Source of the DNA: Cordylochernes scorpioides
Taxonomy: Eukaryota; Arthropoda; Arachnida; Pseudoscorpiones; Chernetidae
Assembly: GCA_030710605.1 (NCBI GenBank)
Contig: CP092886.1
Span: 159,572,000-159,635,999, forward strand
Direction: 5' to 3'
Length of the DNA: 64,000 nt
This document shows, one piece after another, positions 1 to 10,289 of the stretch. Positions within the stretch are counted from its first letter, which is position 1; every line of letters begins with the position of its first letter. The notes under the pieces were generated by a model. The model ran no database searches, was not told where the DNA came from, and saw only the letters and a program-made list of their open reading frames with translations. The position numbers and the translations under genes are program-made.

Positions 1-393
1 TACTCGGGCCACGAGGCCGACGCGGCCCTCAAGTTGGCCCTCCACGCCCTGCCCCATCCGGCCCATCCTGCCTCGGTCGGCCCCTCCTGTCCTGCCTGCG
101 GGTCCATCGACCGCTCCCTCGGCCACCGTTACTGGTGCTGCCGTTCCATCAGGCCTCTCATCAGAGAAGCCTTCAACATCATAGGGCGGCCCCCTGACCT
201 GCAGGCTTGGATCTTCGGCGGGTCCGGCCTTGAGGACGACGCCCTTTCCATCTTGGCGTCGGCAAAGTTGCGAATTTATCGCTACTTTGTACAGGTTGGG
301 CTCGGAGAAGCAGTGGAAGACCCGCTCATCGCCTGGTCCAGGACCCTCCAGCGCCGAGGTTTTCTTCCTCCATCTCCCATCACCATCTTGTAA
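1..393 (+). CDS. C-terminal end of a LINE ORF2 (Tx1-like), cut by the window edge
   Basis: The frame is open from base 1 to the TAA at 391-393, so this is the 3' part of a longer ORF. The visible protein carries a Cys/His cluster, CPACG followed by a GHRYWCC stretch. Such clusters are typical of the C-terminus of LINE ORF2 proteins, behind the reverse transcriptase, where they are thought to help bind the element RNA. It continues with an arginine-rich helix and ends LPPSPITIL. The DNA is GC-rich compared with its surroundings, as expected for a fairly recent insertion in an AT-rich genome. A short 3' UTR with an ACAATAAA-like signal follows near 490. I place it with Tx1-like LINEs from memory of similar spider proteins. 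The RT domain, which would settle the clade, lies outside the window. Confidence 0.6.
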   Translation, partial: YSGHEADAALKLALHALPHPAHPASVGPSCPACGSIDRSLGHRYWCCRSIRPLIREAFNIIGRPPDLQAWIFGGSGLEDDALSILASAKLRIYRYFVQVGLGEAVEDPLIAWSRTLQRRGFLPPSPITIL

Positions 394-570
394 AATTTGT
401 TTCATATATGTGTATATTTTCTCTTCTCTTCTCTCTTCTTATTTTCTTTTTCTCTCCCTATGATTGAAAATATGTAATATTGTCTAAGATGACAATAAAT
501 ATTTTTTTAATTGTCAAATTGTCACACACACACACACAGACAGACAGACATTCAATTTTATATATATAGA
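394..570 (+). other. LINE 3' UTR, CA microsatellite and Helitron stub
   Basis: The stretch holds the T/C-rich 3' UTR of the LINE fragment, an AATAAA near 490, a (CA)n run at 522-538 and then CAGACAGACATTCAATTTTA with a TA run. That last part matches the 5' end, read on the minus strand, of the Helitrons that follow. It is probably a truncated Helitron into which the next copy inserted. Confidence 0.5.
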
Positions 571-1272
571 CTAGCGGATGTACCCGGCTTCGCCCGGGTT
601 TTACCCGAGTAAAGGTTTGTCTAACGAACATTTGTTAAAACAATTCTCTATAAAATTATAAAAAAAAAGATATATTTTGATAATTTGAAACTCGTAAATT
701 TGAATCTCTCGATAAAGTGAACATTTTTTCCCGGTCCCTTGAAAAATACTCGATAAGTTGAATAAAATCAATATTAATTGGTTCCCTCGGTAATTGGACG
801 TTAAAGGAATAATATCTTTGCCTTGGAATTGTATCATTATTCTTGTCTCAAATAAATTGCCGTGTCATCCTGAATTTTGTCTTTCCTAATTTTCTACATT
901 ACAAAATCATCATTTTATCTATTCTCCCAATATATATGTTGTAGATAAATGATAAAACTAACTTTGACTTGTGCGCAATTAATAGGTAGAAAATCTTACT
1001 TTTGATAAATAATTTTTAAGATAATAAACTTAGTGATAAAAAATCTTATAGATAAAAAAACTTGTTATCATCGTCGCAATGGGGGCGCTGCTTTCGAGTT
1101 AAATCTACAAATCTGCAAATAACTCTAAGGATATTCAAGTTATTCAAGAAATTATTTTTAAAAACCTTCCCGGGGATATACCTAATAATATCCCAAAATT
1201 TCACGGCGATTGGATGTATGGTTTTTGAATCTATAGAGTACAGACAGACAGACATTCAATTTTATATATATA
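571..1272 (-). mobile_element. Non-autonomous Helitron, copy 1
   Basis: On the minus strand the element ends in a GC hairpin (CCCGGGCGAAGCCGGG), a short spacer ACATCCG and then CTAG followed by T. A hairpin a few bases before CTRR, with insertion next to T, is the hallmark of a Helitron 3' end. The other end, near 1250-1272, is a TATATA run followed on the minus strand by GAATGTCTGTCTG, the family's 5' region. The canonical TC start is not clear. No Rep/helicase ORF is present, so it is non-autonomous. ORFs in this stretch are short and unconvincing. Confidence 0.6.
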
Positions 1273-1795
1273 CTAGCCGAATGACCCGGGCAACGCCCGG
1301 GTTTTACCCTATTAAATGTACCCTATTCAAATACTATTCGTTACAATTATAAATTGGCGCCGTGGATGTCACTTTTGTGAAACGTCCCGCTCCAAACTTT
1401 GTGTCTGAGAAGCGATATTTTTATAGAAAGATGATATGGCTTTTGTTTTCTGCTCGAATGAATGTTTTTCTGTTAGAATTTTGTTCCTGTATACAAAATA
1501 ATGAACTGGTTTCACCCGTGGTCTCTGCTTTTTGGAATTTTTCCCGATATAATTTTGTATCTGATAATCAAACATGATACAGCAATATCGTCATCATCAT
1601 TTTCTGACTAAAAATATATAGTTTTAATAATTGATTTATATATTTTTTAAAATAGCCTATCGTCTTCCCCGTATTCTTTTACCTATGTATGGAAATTTTG
1701 GTTTGAATTAGTGAACTATTGCTAATTTGTATACCGGACATACAGACAGACAAACAGACAAACATACAAACATTCATTTTTTATATATATAGAGA
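1273..1795 (-). mobile_element. Non-autonomous Helitron, copy 2, tandem to copy 1
   Basis: On the minus strand it starts TCTCTATATATATAA, which matches the usual Helitron 5' TCTCTA start. It runs through GAATGTTTGTATGTTTG and ends with the perfect hairpin CCCGGGCGTTGCCCGGG, the spacer TCATTCGG, and CTAG next to T. A close relative in the opposite orientation lies at 59753-60275. Both share internal text such as the segment ending in CACGGGTGAAACC. There is no coding capacity. The head-to-tail junction with copy 1 is direct: CTAG at 1273-1276 abuts the TATATA start of copy 1. Confidence 0.7.
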
Positions 1796-2639
1796 TATAG
1801 ATTTTAGCCACAGAGTGAATTTGGTAAATATCTTACATATATTCGCGTGAAGGCATCACGTGGTTAATCAAAACATTTAAAATTACGGAAAAACTCTGAC
1901 GAAGATAAGCATACAGCTTAGAAATATATTGGATTTTGTAATAAATAAAATGTTTCATGATATTCAAGTGTGAACGAAATTGCCTCTGTCTCCTTCAAAA
2001 AAAAAAAACAAAAAAAAAAAAAACAGACGACCGGCGAGATCAAAGACTTTCCACCTTCTTATATTTTGTCCATGAGTGTATTATTTGTGAAAGTTTATAA
2101 TATCTCTCACAATAAACCTGACGTCACCTGAAAAATTCGAGAGTTTAAGTTTTGAATAAGTGATCGCTGTTAGAGATATGAAGGAAGTTTTCGTGAAGTT
2201 TGTAATTGAAGAGATGCCATAAGAATTATATTTTTACAAAGTTCATTTCTTTTAAAAAAATTCGTTTTCCTCTCTGGCATGTAAAATGGAATAAGTTCCC
2301 CTTATTCCCAGTGTAAAAGATATAAATGAAATATGAGACAATTTTAGAGCTCCCTCCAGATTAAATTGAAGGAAAATAAAAAGGTAGAATCAGGAAGAGC
2401 ATTTCTTGCTCTAACATTCTTTTGCAGTTGTAAAACTTTTCACTTTGCAACTTTTGTTCTCTTCTGGGCTGTTTCTTTTTTGCTTGTGTCGAGGGATACA
2501 TTAAAATTAGCACAATTTCTATAGAAATTTGAAGTTTTAAGAAAGCAAAGTTAAAAATTCATTGATTGATTATAGAGAAATATTCTATTGAAGAAATTTA
2601 ATTTGATGTGAGATTTTGCTCCGTACAATATATAAGGAG
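1796..2639. other. AT-rich stretch without recognisable gene
   Basis: No ORF or repeat of known type is seen. There is an A-rich tract near 2000-2022. At 2066-2083 the text TTTTGTCCATGAGTGTA also occurs at 18338-18354, just behind another minisatellite, so this piece is probably part of a dispersed repeat. Confidence 0.4.
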
Positions 2640-2736
2640 AGTTAATTAAATATTGATCCCGAGCGCAATAAATAAACGGAGGACGACGTTCGCTTGTTTC
2701 CGTTCAGTCAGTCATCACTTGGATGACTACATGCAG
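2640..2736 (+). promoter_or_regulatory. Possible promoter and first exon with splice donor
   Basis: An ATAAATAAA box near 2668-2676 is followed about 33 bases later by TTCAGTCAGTC (2703-2713). This resembles the arthropod initiator TCAGT at the right distance from a TATA-like box. An ATG lies at 2723, and CAG/GTAAAA at 2734-2740 looks like a 5' splice site. The stretch is richer in GC than its flanks. No downstream exon was identified, and a 35-bp minisatellite follows. It could belong to an LTR or to a non-coding transcription unit. The call rests on short motifs only. Confidence 0.25.
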
Positions 2737-2959
2737 GTAAAAATTACATATTTATTGGAACAAAATTCTCCTCTTTTTATTCGAGTTTAGATTTTGAATT
2801 AAATGTTATTTTAGAGAGTTGTTTGATATTTAACCGCCTATATAATGTGGAATGTTACACTTGATAATTTATTTATGTAATTATAAAAACATAAATTTTA
2901 TAGTGAAATCGGTTGAAAGTAGAGCGATAACCGGCTACGGATAGAGAACGAACTCAGTT

Positions 2960-3735
2960 TTCCTCCCAGTGTGAGCCACGGAAGTTAAAACAACTTCATC
3001 CAAGTGTGAGCTACGGAGTTAGACCTTTTCCTTCCTAGTGTGAGCTACGGAGTTAGACCTTTTCTTTCCTAGTGTGAGCCACAATAGTTAGACCTTCTCC
3101 TGCCTAGTTTGAGCCACGGGAGTTAGACCTTCTCCTTCCTAGTATGAGCCACGAGAGTTAGACCTTCTCCTTCCTAGTTTGAGCCACGGGAGTTAGACCT
3201 TCTCCTTCCTAGTGTGAGCCACAATAGTTAGACCTTCTCTTTCCTAGTTTGAGCCACGGGAGTTAGAACTTCTCCTTCCTAGTTTGAGCCACGGGAGTTA
3301 GACCTTCTCTTTCCTAGTGTGAGCCACAATAGTTAGACCTTCTCCTTCCTAGTTTGAGCCACGGGAGTTAGATCTTCTCCTTCCTAGCTTGAGCCACGGG
3401 GGTTAGACCTTCTCCTTCCTAGTGTGAGCCACAATAGTTAGACCTTCTCCTTCCTAGTTTGAGCCACGGGAGTTAGACCTTCTCCTTCCTAGTTTGAGCC
3501 ACGGGAGTTAGACCTTCTCCTTCCTAGTTTGAGCCACGGGAGTTAGACCTTCTCCTTCCTAGTGTGAGCCACAATAGTTAGACCTTCTCCTTCTTAGTTT
3601 GAGCCACAGAGTTAGACCTTCTCCTTCCTAGTGTCAGCCACAATAGTTAGACCTTCTCCTTCCTAGTGTGAGCCACAATAGTTAGACCTTCTCCTTCCTT
3701 GTGTGAGCCACGGGTTATCCAGGAGGGTGTGAGCT
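2960..3735. repeat. 35-bp minisatellite, about 21 copies
   Basis: The unit reads GTTTGAGCCACGGGAGTTAG followed by ACCTTCTCCTTCCTA. Two variants alternate, one with GCCACGGG and one with GCCACAATAG. The first units (2970-3060) are the most diverged. The array contains stops in all frames and is not coding. Confidence 0.9.
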
Positions 3736-3754
3736 ACGGGAGATAGATCGTGAC

Positions 3755-3865
3755 CGCTTAGATGGCAGAGCGCCATCTACTGAAGCAGAAATTAACTAAA
3801 CGTTGATTCAACCTGTTCTATATTTAATATTTAGCCAACCCATTTTCTTGGTTTATCATATGATA
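3755..3865 (+). repeat. Copy of the foldback-element arm
   Basis: GGCAGAGCGCCATCTACTG and the following CAGAAATTAACTAAACGTTG match, with substitutions, the arms of the foldback element at 14631-14957. Only one arm is present. It directly precedes the (TA)n tract. Confidence 0.5.
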
Positions 3866-3916
3866 TATATATGTATGTGTGTGTGCGCGTGAAAAAATAA
3901 TAAAAATAAATAATAG

Positions 3917-3918
<2 letters not shown>

Positions 3919-3987
<69 letters not shown>
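3919..3987. repeat. (TA)n microsatellite
   Basis: About 34 uninterrupted TA units. It borders the 3' end of the minus-strand ORF1-only retroelement, and a shorter (TA)n tract at 5799-5822 borders its 5' end. Confidence 0.95.
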
Positions 3988-3990
<3 letters not shown>

Positions 3991-5798
3991 GCAAAAAACG
4001 GTCTTTATTCAGTTGAAAAAAAGGAGGCAATTACAATCGGCAGTTTTTACAATGAGAAAGCATCAAGATGTCGTCAATCTGTTTGTCGTAGTCTCTCCGT
4101 CCATCTCCTTGTCCTTCCACAGCGGAGGGGTTATCTTCGCTCCCGGGGGGGTTGACACCGTTTTTCTATCTTGTTTTTTGTTTTCTCGTTGTTTGACGTT
4201 GTCTTCCCGATACCACCCGATCGGTCTCTTAAACATCGCAGATACTTCATTTTCGCTTGCAGAGTCTTCTCTAAGTATAGATAGTATTAATCTCATTCTT
4301 CCCACTTTGTCATTTATGGCTTTTCTCTGGTCAAAGTCAAGGTCATCGAATGTTTTGAACTTGATGTCTTCCCATTTCTTGAGGTGGCGGGAGATCTTGG
4401 TTTCCAGGTCGGGATATATTTCGAGCTGTTGTAGGACTTTGGTCTGTCTGGAGAGATCAGCTCTCCTGTAAATTGTTGCTATGATCTTATCTACTTCGGG
4501 ATTGTCACCTTTTTCACATTCTTTCAACTCATTCTGGAGCTGGGAGGAGTCCATCGACCATTCTTCGCACCTGAGAGATGTTTCTTCTCTAAGAGAAAAT
4601 GTCCCTGTGGAGATATCCGACTCAGAACACGAGTGGGTGGCTTTTCCTCCGCCTGGGGGGGTTGGTCTTGATTTTCTGTCAGGGCTTGTCGCGGGATGTG
4701 TCTTTTTCGAGGAAGTCCTGATTTCTCTCGCAGTGGGGACATCTCTCTCCGTTGGAGGCCGTTTCGGGGTCTGTGGCTGTGAAGTCGGATATAGGGCGTC
4801 AGCGAAGGATCTTGTTACTTTTTCCCTGATCTCGGGGTCGAATGGGCATCGCGTTCTTATGTGACCGTGCCGTCTGCAACCGGAACAGGTCACGTCTTCT
4901 CCTATAAATATTTTAAATGTTTGGTCCATATAATTAATGGAGATGACGGCGGGCATCGATGCATTTTCCTTGGTTTTAAAGACAACCTCCCTCCTTAGTG
5001 AGGAAAGATGCTTGAGGAGTGGATTTTCAGTGGGGAAGGGAATAGGCCTGATGCTAATCATGTGTCCGTATGGTTCGAGGGCCTTTTCAATGTCCTTATC
5101 CTGTATGAAGGACAGGACGCCGGAGAGAATGTACTTCTTGGAGGTTCTGAAAAGTGGCGAGGGATAGATTACCTCGTTTCCGACCTTGAACCCTTTTGTT
5201 AGGAGCGATTCAGCCAGCTCTGTATTCGCGACGGAAACAATGGCTTGCCCATTTATTCTACCGATGGAGTGTATATTTTCGAAGCCTATTAGATCGGCAA
5301 TTCCGATCAGGTGTTCTTCCGCCGTGGCGTCTTGAATCGCCTTAAATTGGATTGTAGCTTTAATAGAGTTGCTTCTTCCTTCATAGGTTTTCCTTCTATT
5401 TTCATCGAACTTTTTGAGTTCTTCAGAGGTGAATCGTTTTCTCTGATTTTGCACGTTTATGATTTTTTCGTCATTTGTTGATTGGTGAGGTAATGATTCG
5501 GTAATGATGTGCGATTTTGATGGAAAATTTGCATTCCGAGTGATAGATGCAGATGAAGATGAGGCAACGACCGGCTTGGCCGTTGCCATGGCGATGATGC
5601 AAAGTTACAATTTGTAACTTTGCTAAGTTATGAAAAATAGAGAAAATATAAAGATCGATGAAATTTTACAAGAGATGGCTTGAAATGATGCTTGATTAAA
5701 GGCGAATAAGATGATATAATTTAAATTTAAGTAAAGTTGATTTAAAGGGATGAAAGAAGCGAAAGATGCGGAGCTCGCGCGACGCGTGGCCGCACGGC
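3988..5798 (-). mobile_element. ORF1-only Tx1-like retroelement inserted in (TA)n
   Basis: A compact minus-strand unit lies exactly between two TA tracts. It has a GC-rich 5' leader of about 210 bp (5590-5798), one long intact ORF (4063-5589) and a 3' UTR of only about 75 bp. That UTR contains GAATAAAGACC, an AATAAA signal, about 25 bases before the TA tract. No second ORF follows. Compact 5' and 3' ends with an intact ORF suggest a retrotransposed transcript rather than a random 5' truncation. Target-site preference for microsatellites is known in several Tx1-clade lineages. Whether this is a distinct non-autonomous family or an internally deleted LINE cannot be decided here. Confidence 0.6.
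4063..5589 (-). CDS. LINE ORF1 protein (RRM-like plus CCHC zinc knuckle), Tx1-like
   Basis: Intact 508-residue ORF with ATG in MATAKPVV and stop TGA at 4063-4065. The N-terminus is Ser-rich and basic. Residues about 75-230 look like an RRM-type fold, with the segments KYILSGVLSFIQDKDIEKAL, YGHMISIRPIPF and LKHLSSLRREVVF. A zinc knuckle CSGCRRHGHIRTRC (C-x2-C-x4-H-x4-C) follows at about residues 234-247. After it come a Pro/Ser/Lys-rich linker and a helical C-terminal region with DLETKISRHLKKWEDIKF. ORF1 proteins of this type bind element RNA to form the retrotransposition particle. The frame has no lesion over 1.5 kb, so the copy is young or under constraint. The missing ORF2 means it would need an RT supplied in trans. 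Confidence 0.75.
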   Translation of the reverse strand: MATAKPVVASSSSASITRNANFPSKSHIITESLPHQSTNDEKIINVQNQRKRFTSEELKKFDENRRKTYEGRSNSIKATIQFKAIQDATAEEHLIGIADLIGFENIHSIGRINGQAIVSVANTELAESLLTKGFKVGNEVIYPSPLFRTSKKYILSGVLSFIQDKDIEKALEPYGHMISIRPIPFPTENPLLKHLSSLRREVVFKTKENASMPAVISINYMDQTFKIFIGEDVTCSGCRRHGHIRTRCPFDPEIREKVTRSFADALYPTSQPQTPKRPPTERDVPTAREIRTSSKKTHPATSPDRKSRPTPPGGGKATHSCSESDISTGTFSLREETSLRCEEWSMDSSQLQNELKECEKGDNPEVDKIIATIYRRADLSRQTKVLQQLEIYPDLETKISRHLKKWEDIKFKTFDDLDFDQRKAINDKVGRMRLILSILREDSASENEVSAMFKRPIGWYREDNVKQRENKKQDRKTVSTPPGAKITPPLWKDKEMDGETTTNRLTTS

Positions 5799-6578
5799 TA
5801 TATATATATATATATATATATATGAAACATGAGACGCCTTTTTAATTTTTATAAATGCGTACATGATTGACATTTTCTTGATAAGTGAACAAATATTTTA
5901 AGATGTTAGGTATTTTCCCTGATTGATCATAAACATTCATTCTCAAATTCAAGATAGGCCTTTTAATTGCATTATATTATAGTGATACTTTTTTCTCTGC
6001 CATAGAACAATTTTGTTTATAGAATATATCTAAAAAGAGAAAATATATTAATATACATATAGATTTTTTTTTATAAGAGAGAGAGTTGTTTTCATGTTTT
6101 TTTATACTTTAAAAGAATATAATTTGCTTATATAATTTTAAACATCTCTCGGCTGCTCGAAAATTAATTCTTAACGACATCTACAGGGTTATTCCGAGTG
6201 TCTATAGCCCTATATGGAGGCGACAATACCTTCCTTTGGTGGCTCCGAACTCCAGGAGAATATTTTCCAAGAAAATAATCCACGAAAGAGTGATAATTTA
6301 ATTAAATCCAAACTTTCTGCTAAATCCTATTCATAAAATGAAATCTACTTTTTCACTTTCACACACATTCTCACGGATTGTTTTTAACAAAGAGATTTCT
6401 AAGCCTTTAAAACATTTTCATCGCTATTCTTTTCCCAGGCAAAGTTTCCGCTCTTTAAACCTACCAAATTATCCTCATTAAATCTTTAAGCCTTGATGTA
6501 TTGTCCCCTATGCTTTTATATGTAACTTTAATGAATAAATATTTTGCAACTTTAAGAAATTAATATTGATCTTTGTAA

Positions 6579-6609
<31 letters not shown>

Positions 6610-6639
6610 TAAATAGAGCAATCCATAAATAAATCTTTA
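5799..6639. other. (TA)n and AT-rich stretch without recognisable gene
   Basis: A (TA)n tract at 5799-5822 is followed by AT-rich DNA with no significant ORF. A second TA run lies at 6579-6600. The text AATAGAGCAATCCATAAATA at 6615-6634 is the flank that recurs, inverted, next to the PLE-type terminal repeats at 55-58 kb, so the repeat may begin here. Confidence 0.5.
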
Positions 6640-6740
6640 ATTAAAAAGGCATATATTGGATCAAAATATTATTTATTTTATCAATATTTCAGTTGGCTGA
6701 ACGCCAACCTTTATCAAGGTGTTATAACATTTTAAAGTGT
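6640..6740 (-). repeat. PLE-type terminal repeat with hammerhead-like core
   Basis: AAAAAGGCATATATTGGATC opens a repeat that recurs at 55.0, 56.5, 56.7 and 57.8 kb. On the minus strand, GGTTGGC, GTTCA and GCCAACT form a stem-loop. It is preceded by CTTGATAAA and followed by GAAATATTG. This is the layout of a hammerhead (CUGAUGA, stem II, GAAA), but the first core element is degenerate. Related terminal repeats in Penelope-like elements are known to carry hammerhead ribozymes. Confidence 0.5.
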
Positions 6741-7029
6741 GTCAACAACAAAACTCAGCGCCACATAACGTCAATAGCATTTAAGTTTTAAAAATATTTT
6801 GTTATATTCAATTTGTTATATATATATATATAATATTTATAAATGTATATTAGATGTGCAAAAATTGATAGTTAACCCTATATTCTCCATATATATGTAT
6901 ATAAATTATTTTAAAATATTTGTTTATTAACATATATACTCTAAATTAGAAGAGATATCTTTCGAAGCCTAAATGTGGTATGTACAATAGGGTTAAATTG
7001 AACAATATCAGAAATACTAGTATTTCAGG

Positions 7030-7370
7030 ATAGAAAACAAGAGATAGCTGGAGTAGTTCTGTCTGGTTCAGCAATTTCAGAGCCAGGACCAGCTCGACGT
7101 CACCCCGTAGGGACATGTGGGCCAAATTCTATCCTAATCTTGTCCAGGAACAACTATCTGTCCCACACCCCCAAAAGGTCCGCTCCCCTGAAGAACGGGA
7201 TAGTAACTCAGGGTCACCTGAACAAAAAGAGGTCTCTCCCTTAAGACATTATCAACACGATCTTCCTCCCAAGGGATGTTTTTGTCGCCTTGACTTTGGG
7301 ATTCAACACTGCCATTCTGTCTGCAGATATCTATACTCCATACAAACCTTGGATCTATAGGGACGTTAAC
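7030..7370 (+). other. GC-richer island with an unrecognised short ORF
   Basis: The GC content here is clearly higher than in the flanks. The 81-codon ORF at 7115-7360 (product starting MWAKFYPNLV) resembles nothing I know. It could be a piece of an LTR or an old exon. No splice sites or repeats support either. Confidence 0.2.
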
Positions 7371-8589
7371 AATCGGTGTAAGTACGTTGCAATATGAAGA
7401 TCAATAGAGTTATCACACTGATTTATTTTAGATTATTTATATTACCACTCAAGAGAGAAGAGAAGAGAGAACAATCCTTGAATACTAAATAAGGTTAATT
7501 TTATAGCATCATATTTTATAATATATTTACATCGAGATAGATTGAAACAAGTAGAGGTCTGTATCAATAGTTACTTAGAAATAATTTCCCTTTTCACATT
7601 TCAGAACAGTTTCATTTTAAAGCTAGATTGGAAGAAGAGGGGGAAAGCTCTTAGAAAGCAACTTTAAAAATAAACATAAGCGTCTTCATCTCACACCACT
7701 GTAGTCAAATGACATTAGACAACATTTCACAATAAAATCTCGAAATATACCGTGGGGAAATAAGGACCGAATATAATCTGTAGTAGCGGATCCTGTGAGC
7801 GCTACAGTCGCTACTCGGCTAAATTATTCGAATAAATAAAAGTAAATAGCGACCAGTTGCTACCTTTCTGAAGCGATCCAAAAAAAACAGTAATAAATTT
7901 CGACCGAACTCCTGGTTCGAAATACTCCTATATAAATAAAGAAGCATTACTGCAAAACGATATCTTTTGTTTTGATAGTAAGTGAAATCCGCATGCAACA
8001 AACATGTAGAAATAATATATTCCAATAATACGCTTAGACACTGAAAACCCAAGTTGTTAGTTGGAGCTCTAGCTTAAGTGCCTGAGATCTTTTATATCAG
8101 GAGCACAGCGGGCAGCAAGGAACTCGGGTTTGGCAGTGTAGGCAGCATAAGAACCAGGGTCACTGGCCGGTCATTGCAGCAAGTAACAATTTGGAATCGC
8201 CAAGAATTCGGCAATAGATTCAGGGAAAGGAACTCCTAACAAATGACCTCCCGAGGCGATATTTCGGCGCGTGTTCTATTGTAATATCTTTGAGCCCAAT
8301 TAGATTAAAACTACAATCCATACCCGAGCGCATTATCCTTATTGCGCCCTTTTTGGGACAGCTGCGCTGATTTGTGACGTCGTGCCTTTTAATCATCAAA
8401 ATGGCCGGCGAAATTAGAAGCAAGGGTGCATCAGGGTTATGGCCTTCCTTTGTCGGGTCCTGATTTATGAGCCTGCGGTTTGGGTGGACTTGCGGCTTTC
8501 TCGGCGACACAATAGTTGCCTGTGTTGTTCCTCAATACGTCACTCTGTGTGGACGGAGTAACTCGGGTAGCCTGCCTTAGTGGCGTCCT
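7371..8589. other. Mixed non-coding stretch, GC-richer at 8040-8580
   Basis: No convincing ORF. The 8040-8590 part is GC-richer and ends CCTATGTAACA at 8586-8596, which would fit the end of an LTR. I could not find a matching start or a target-site duplication, so I leave it unnamed. Confidence 0.3.
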
Positions 8590-9690
8590 ATGTAACAATA
8601 CTTTGTTTATTTATAAACCTTCTATTATAAACCTCTCGTATATTTACTCACACACATTTAATACCGGATTTTGATTATAAGCTGTATATTTGAGTGAGGA
8701 GATTTAATACAACCTTCTGTTATAAACCATATATTTAAAACAAACCTTAAATTTACAATTAAATTATAAAACCTTTGTTTATAAACCTTGTATTTATGAG
8801 AGGACATTTGATATAAAACCTTTTGTTTTATAAATCGCATATTTAGGGTAAGGACATTTAGCACAACTTTCTGTTTATAAACCGTATATTTATATAGGTA
8901 TATATACACAAGTATATAAAATCATTTAATATAAGATTTTGTTTAAAAACCTTATATTATTTTAGGTGAAGACATTCAATACAAACTTCTGTTTATATAC
9001 CGTATATTTAGCTAAAATATTTAATTAACCTTTATTTATATACCGTATATTCAATTAAGGACATTCAATATAACCTTTATTTTATTAACCATATATTTAG
9101 TTAAGACATTCAATACAACACTTTATTTATATAAACCGTATATTTTTATAGGTAAGAATATTTAATGTGAATTAATTTTTAAAACTTGAATTTATTACAA
9201 TATTTTATATATAAACCGTATTTTTAGGACAGGAAGTTTGATAAAACCATTTGTCAATAAACCGCCTATATAGGTGGTGGTGTCTTGTCCATAGAGCAGA
9301 TCAGATCGGTCTGTGCGCCCTGATGCCTATTTAGGTACGGATACATTTAATACAACATTTTACTTATTAAAAAACGCACGATCATAGTTGCACGATCAGG
9401 AGATGCCTTTTTCTTAATTTATCCACCTGATCCTCCAGTACAATTTTGTAATATTGTTTTCACATTTTACCTTTAAACTATATATTTTTGAGTAAGGATA
9501 TTCAATATGAAAACTCTTGTTATAAACCGTATATTTAATATAAGCTTTCATTTATGAAACTTATGTATTAGTAAGGACATTTAATACACAAAACCTTTGT
9601 TTATAAAGATTATATTTAGATGTAAGGTTTTTATATAATACCTTTTTTCATAAACTTCATATTTTAGTAAGGACAAAATTATTAATTATT
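8590..9690. repeat. Degenerate minisatellite with a TTATAAACCGTATATTTAG core
   Basis: The phrases GGACATTTAATACAA, CTTTTGTTTATAAACC and GTATATTTAG recur every 50-60 bases with many indels across this kilobase. GC-richer non-repeat pieces interrupt it at 9270-9330 and 9375-9430. The second of these contains GCACGATCAGGAGATGCC, the end text of the foldback elements seen elsewhere. Confidence 0.65.
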
Positions 9691-9889
9691 ATTATAATTT
9701 TTGGTGAAAAATAATTGCATGCAGATTTGTTATGGACTTTGAAAAGAAGGATAGAAAAATGAATATCTAGAAAGGTAGGAATTATAAGTTATTTGAATAT
9801 AGAATAAAGGAATAGAGAAGTCTAAGGATGAGGAGATAAGATGTCTATGAGAGGGTTAGGTGTTATTCTGATTAAATATGTGAAGGTAT

Positions 9890-10225
9890 TCTCTCTCTGA
9901 AGGGAGGTTAGTTTTGATGGTATTGAGTCGGATTGAAGTGAAGGCTTCACTGCTGTTTGTTTCTTATGTTGGTATAATGTGCTGTATCTTTGTTTAGGTT
10001 GAATATGTGGCCTGTATTGAGGATGTGCTGGTTAAATGGGAGCTGGTGTCTTTATTTTTGTCACATATTTGTTCTTCTCTTAGACAGAGGGAGATGTAGC
10101 GGCCAGTTTCGCCAACATATGTGAGACGTTGAGTTATTGCATTTTACTGAGTAGAGGGAGCCAGTAGAAGAAGTAGATCAGAAGAGTAATTCTCTGTAAT
10201 GGGGTTTCTAGGTCTATGGCCAATT
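9890..10225 (-). pseudogene. PLE GIY-YIG endonuclease fragment A
   Basis: On the minus strand the motif TYVGETGRYIS is readable near 10120-10090. It is followed by a helical stretch and, after a one-base frame change, by QHILNTGHIFNLNKD. This is the shape of the C-terminal GIY-YIG nuclease of Penelope-like elements, which cuts the target DNA: a YVGETGR core, then an H-x5-TGH motif. Stops and frame changes make it inactive, and the RT is missing. It is a separate lineage from fragment B and from the copy at 55.5 kb, judged by sequence difference. Confidence 0.6.
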
Positions 10226-10289
10226 TTGGGGTTATTAAATTATACTGACATATGCCACATGCATTTTATCTCATATATAACAATATATA

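Noticed and set aside
1362..1577. Opposing ORFs of about 70 codons inside Helitron copy 2
   Set aside because: The related copy at 59753 has the frame interrupted differently, and no domain is seen. This fits non-coding Helitron DNA.
2960..3735. CRISPR-like array
   Set aside because: Units are directly joined without unique spacers, and the DNA is eukaryotic. The same holds for the arrays at 17650, 31107 and 38695.
3824..4030. Minus-strand ORF of Tyr-Ile repeats
   Set aside because: Translation of the (TA)n microsatellite.
7780..8596. LTR ending TGTAACA at 8596
   Set aside because: No matching start with a target duplication and no internal sequence could be tied to it.
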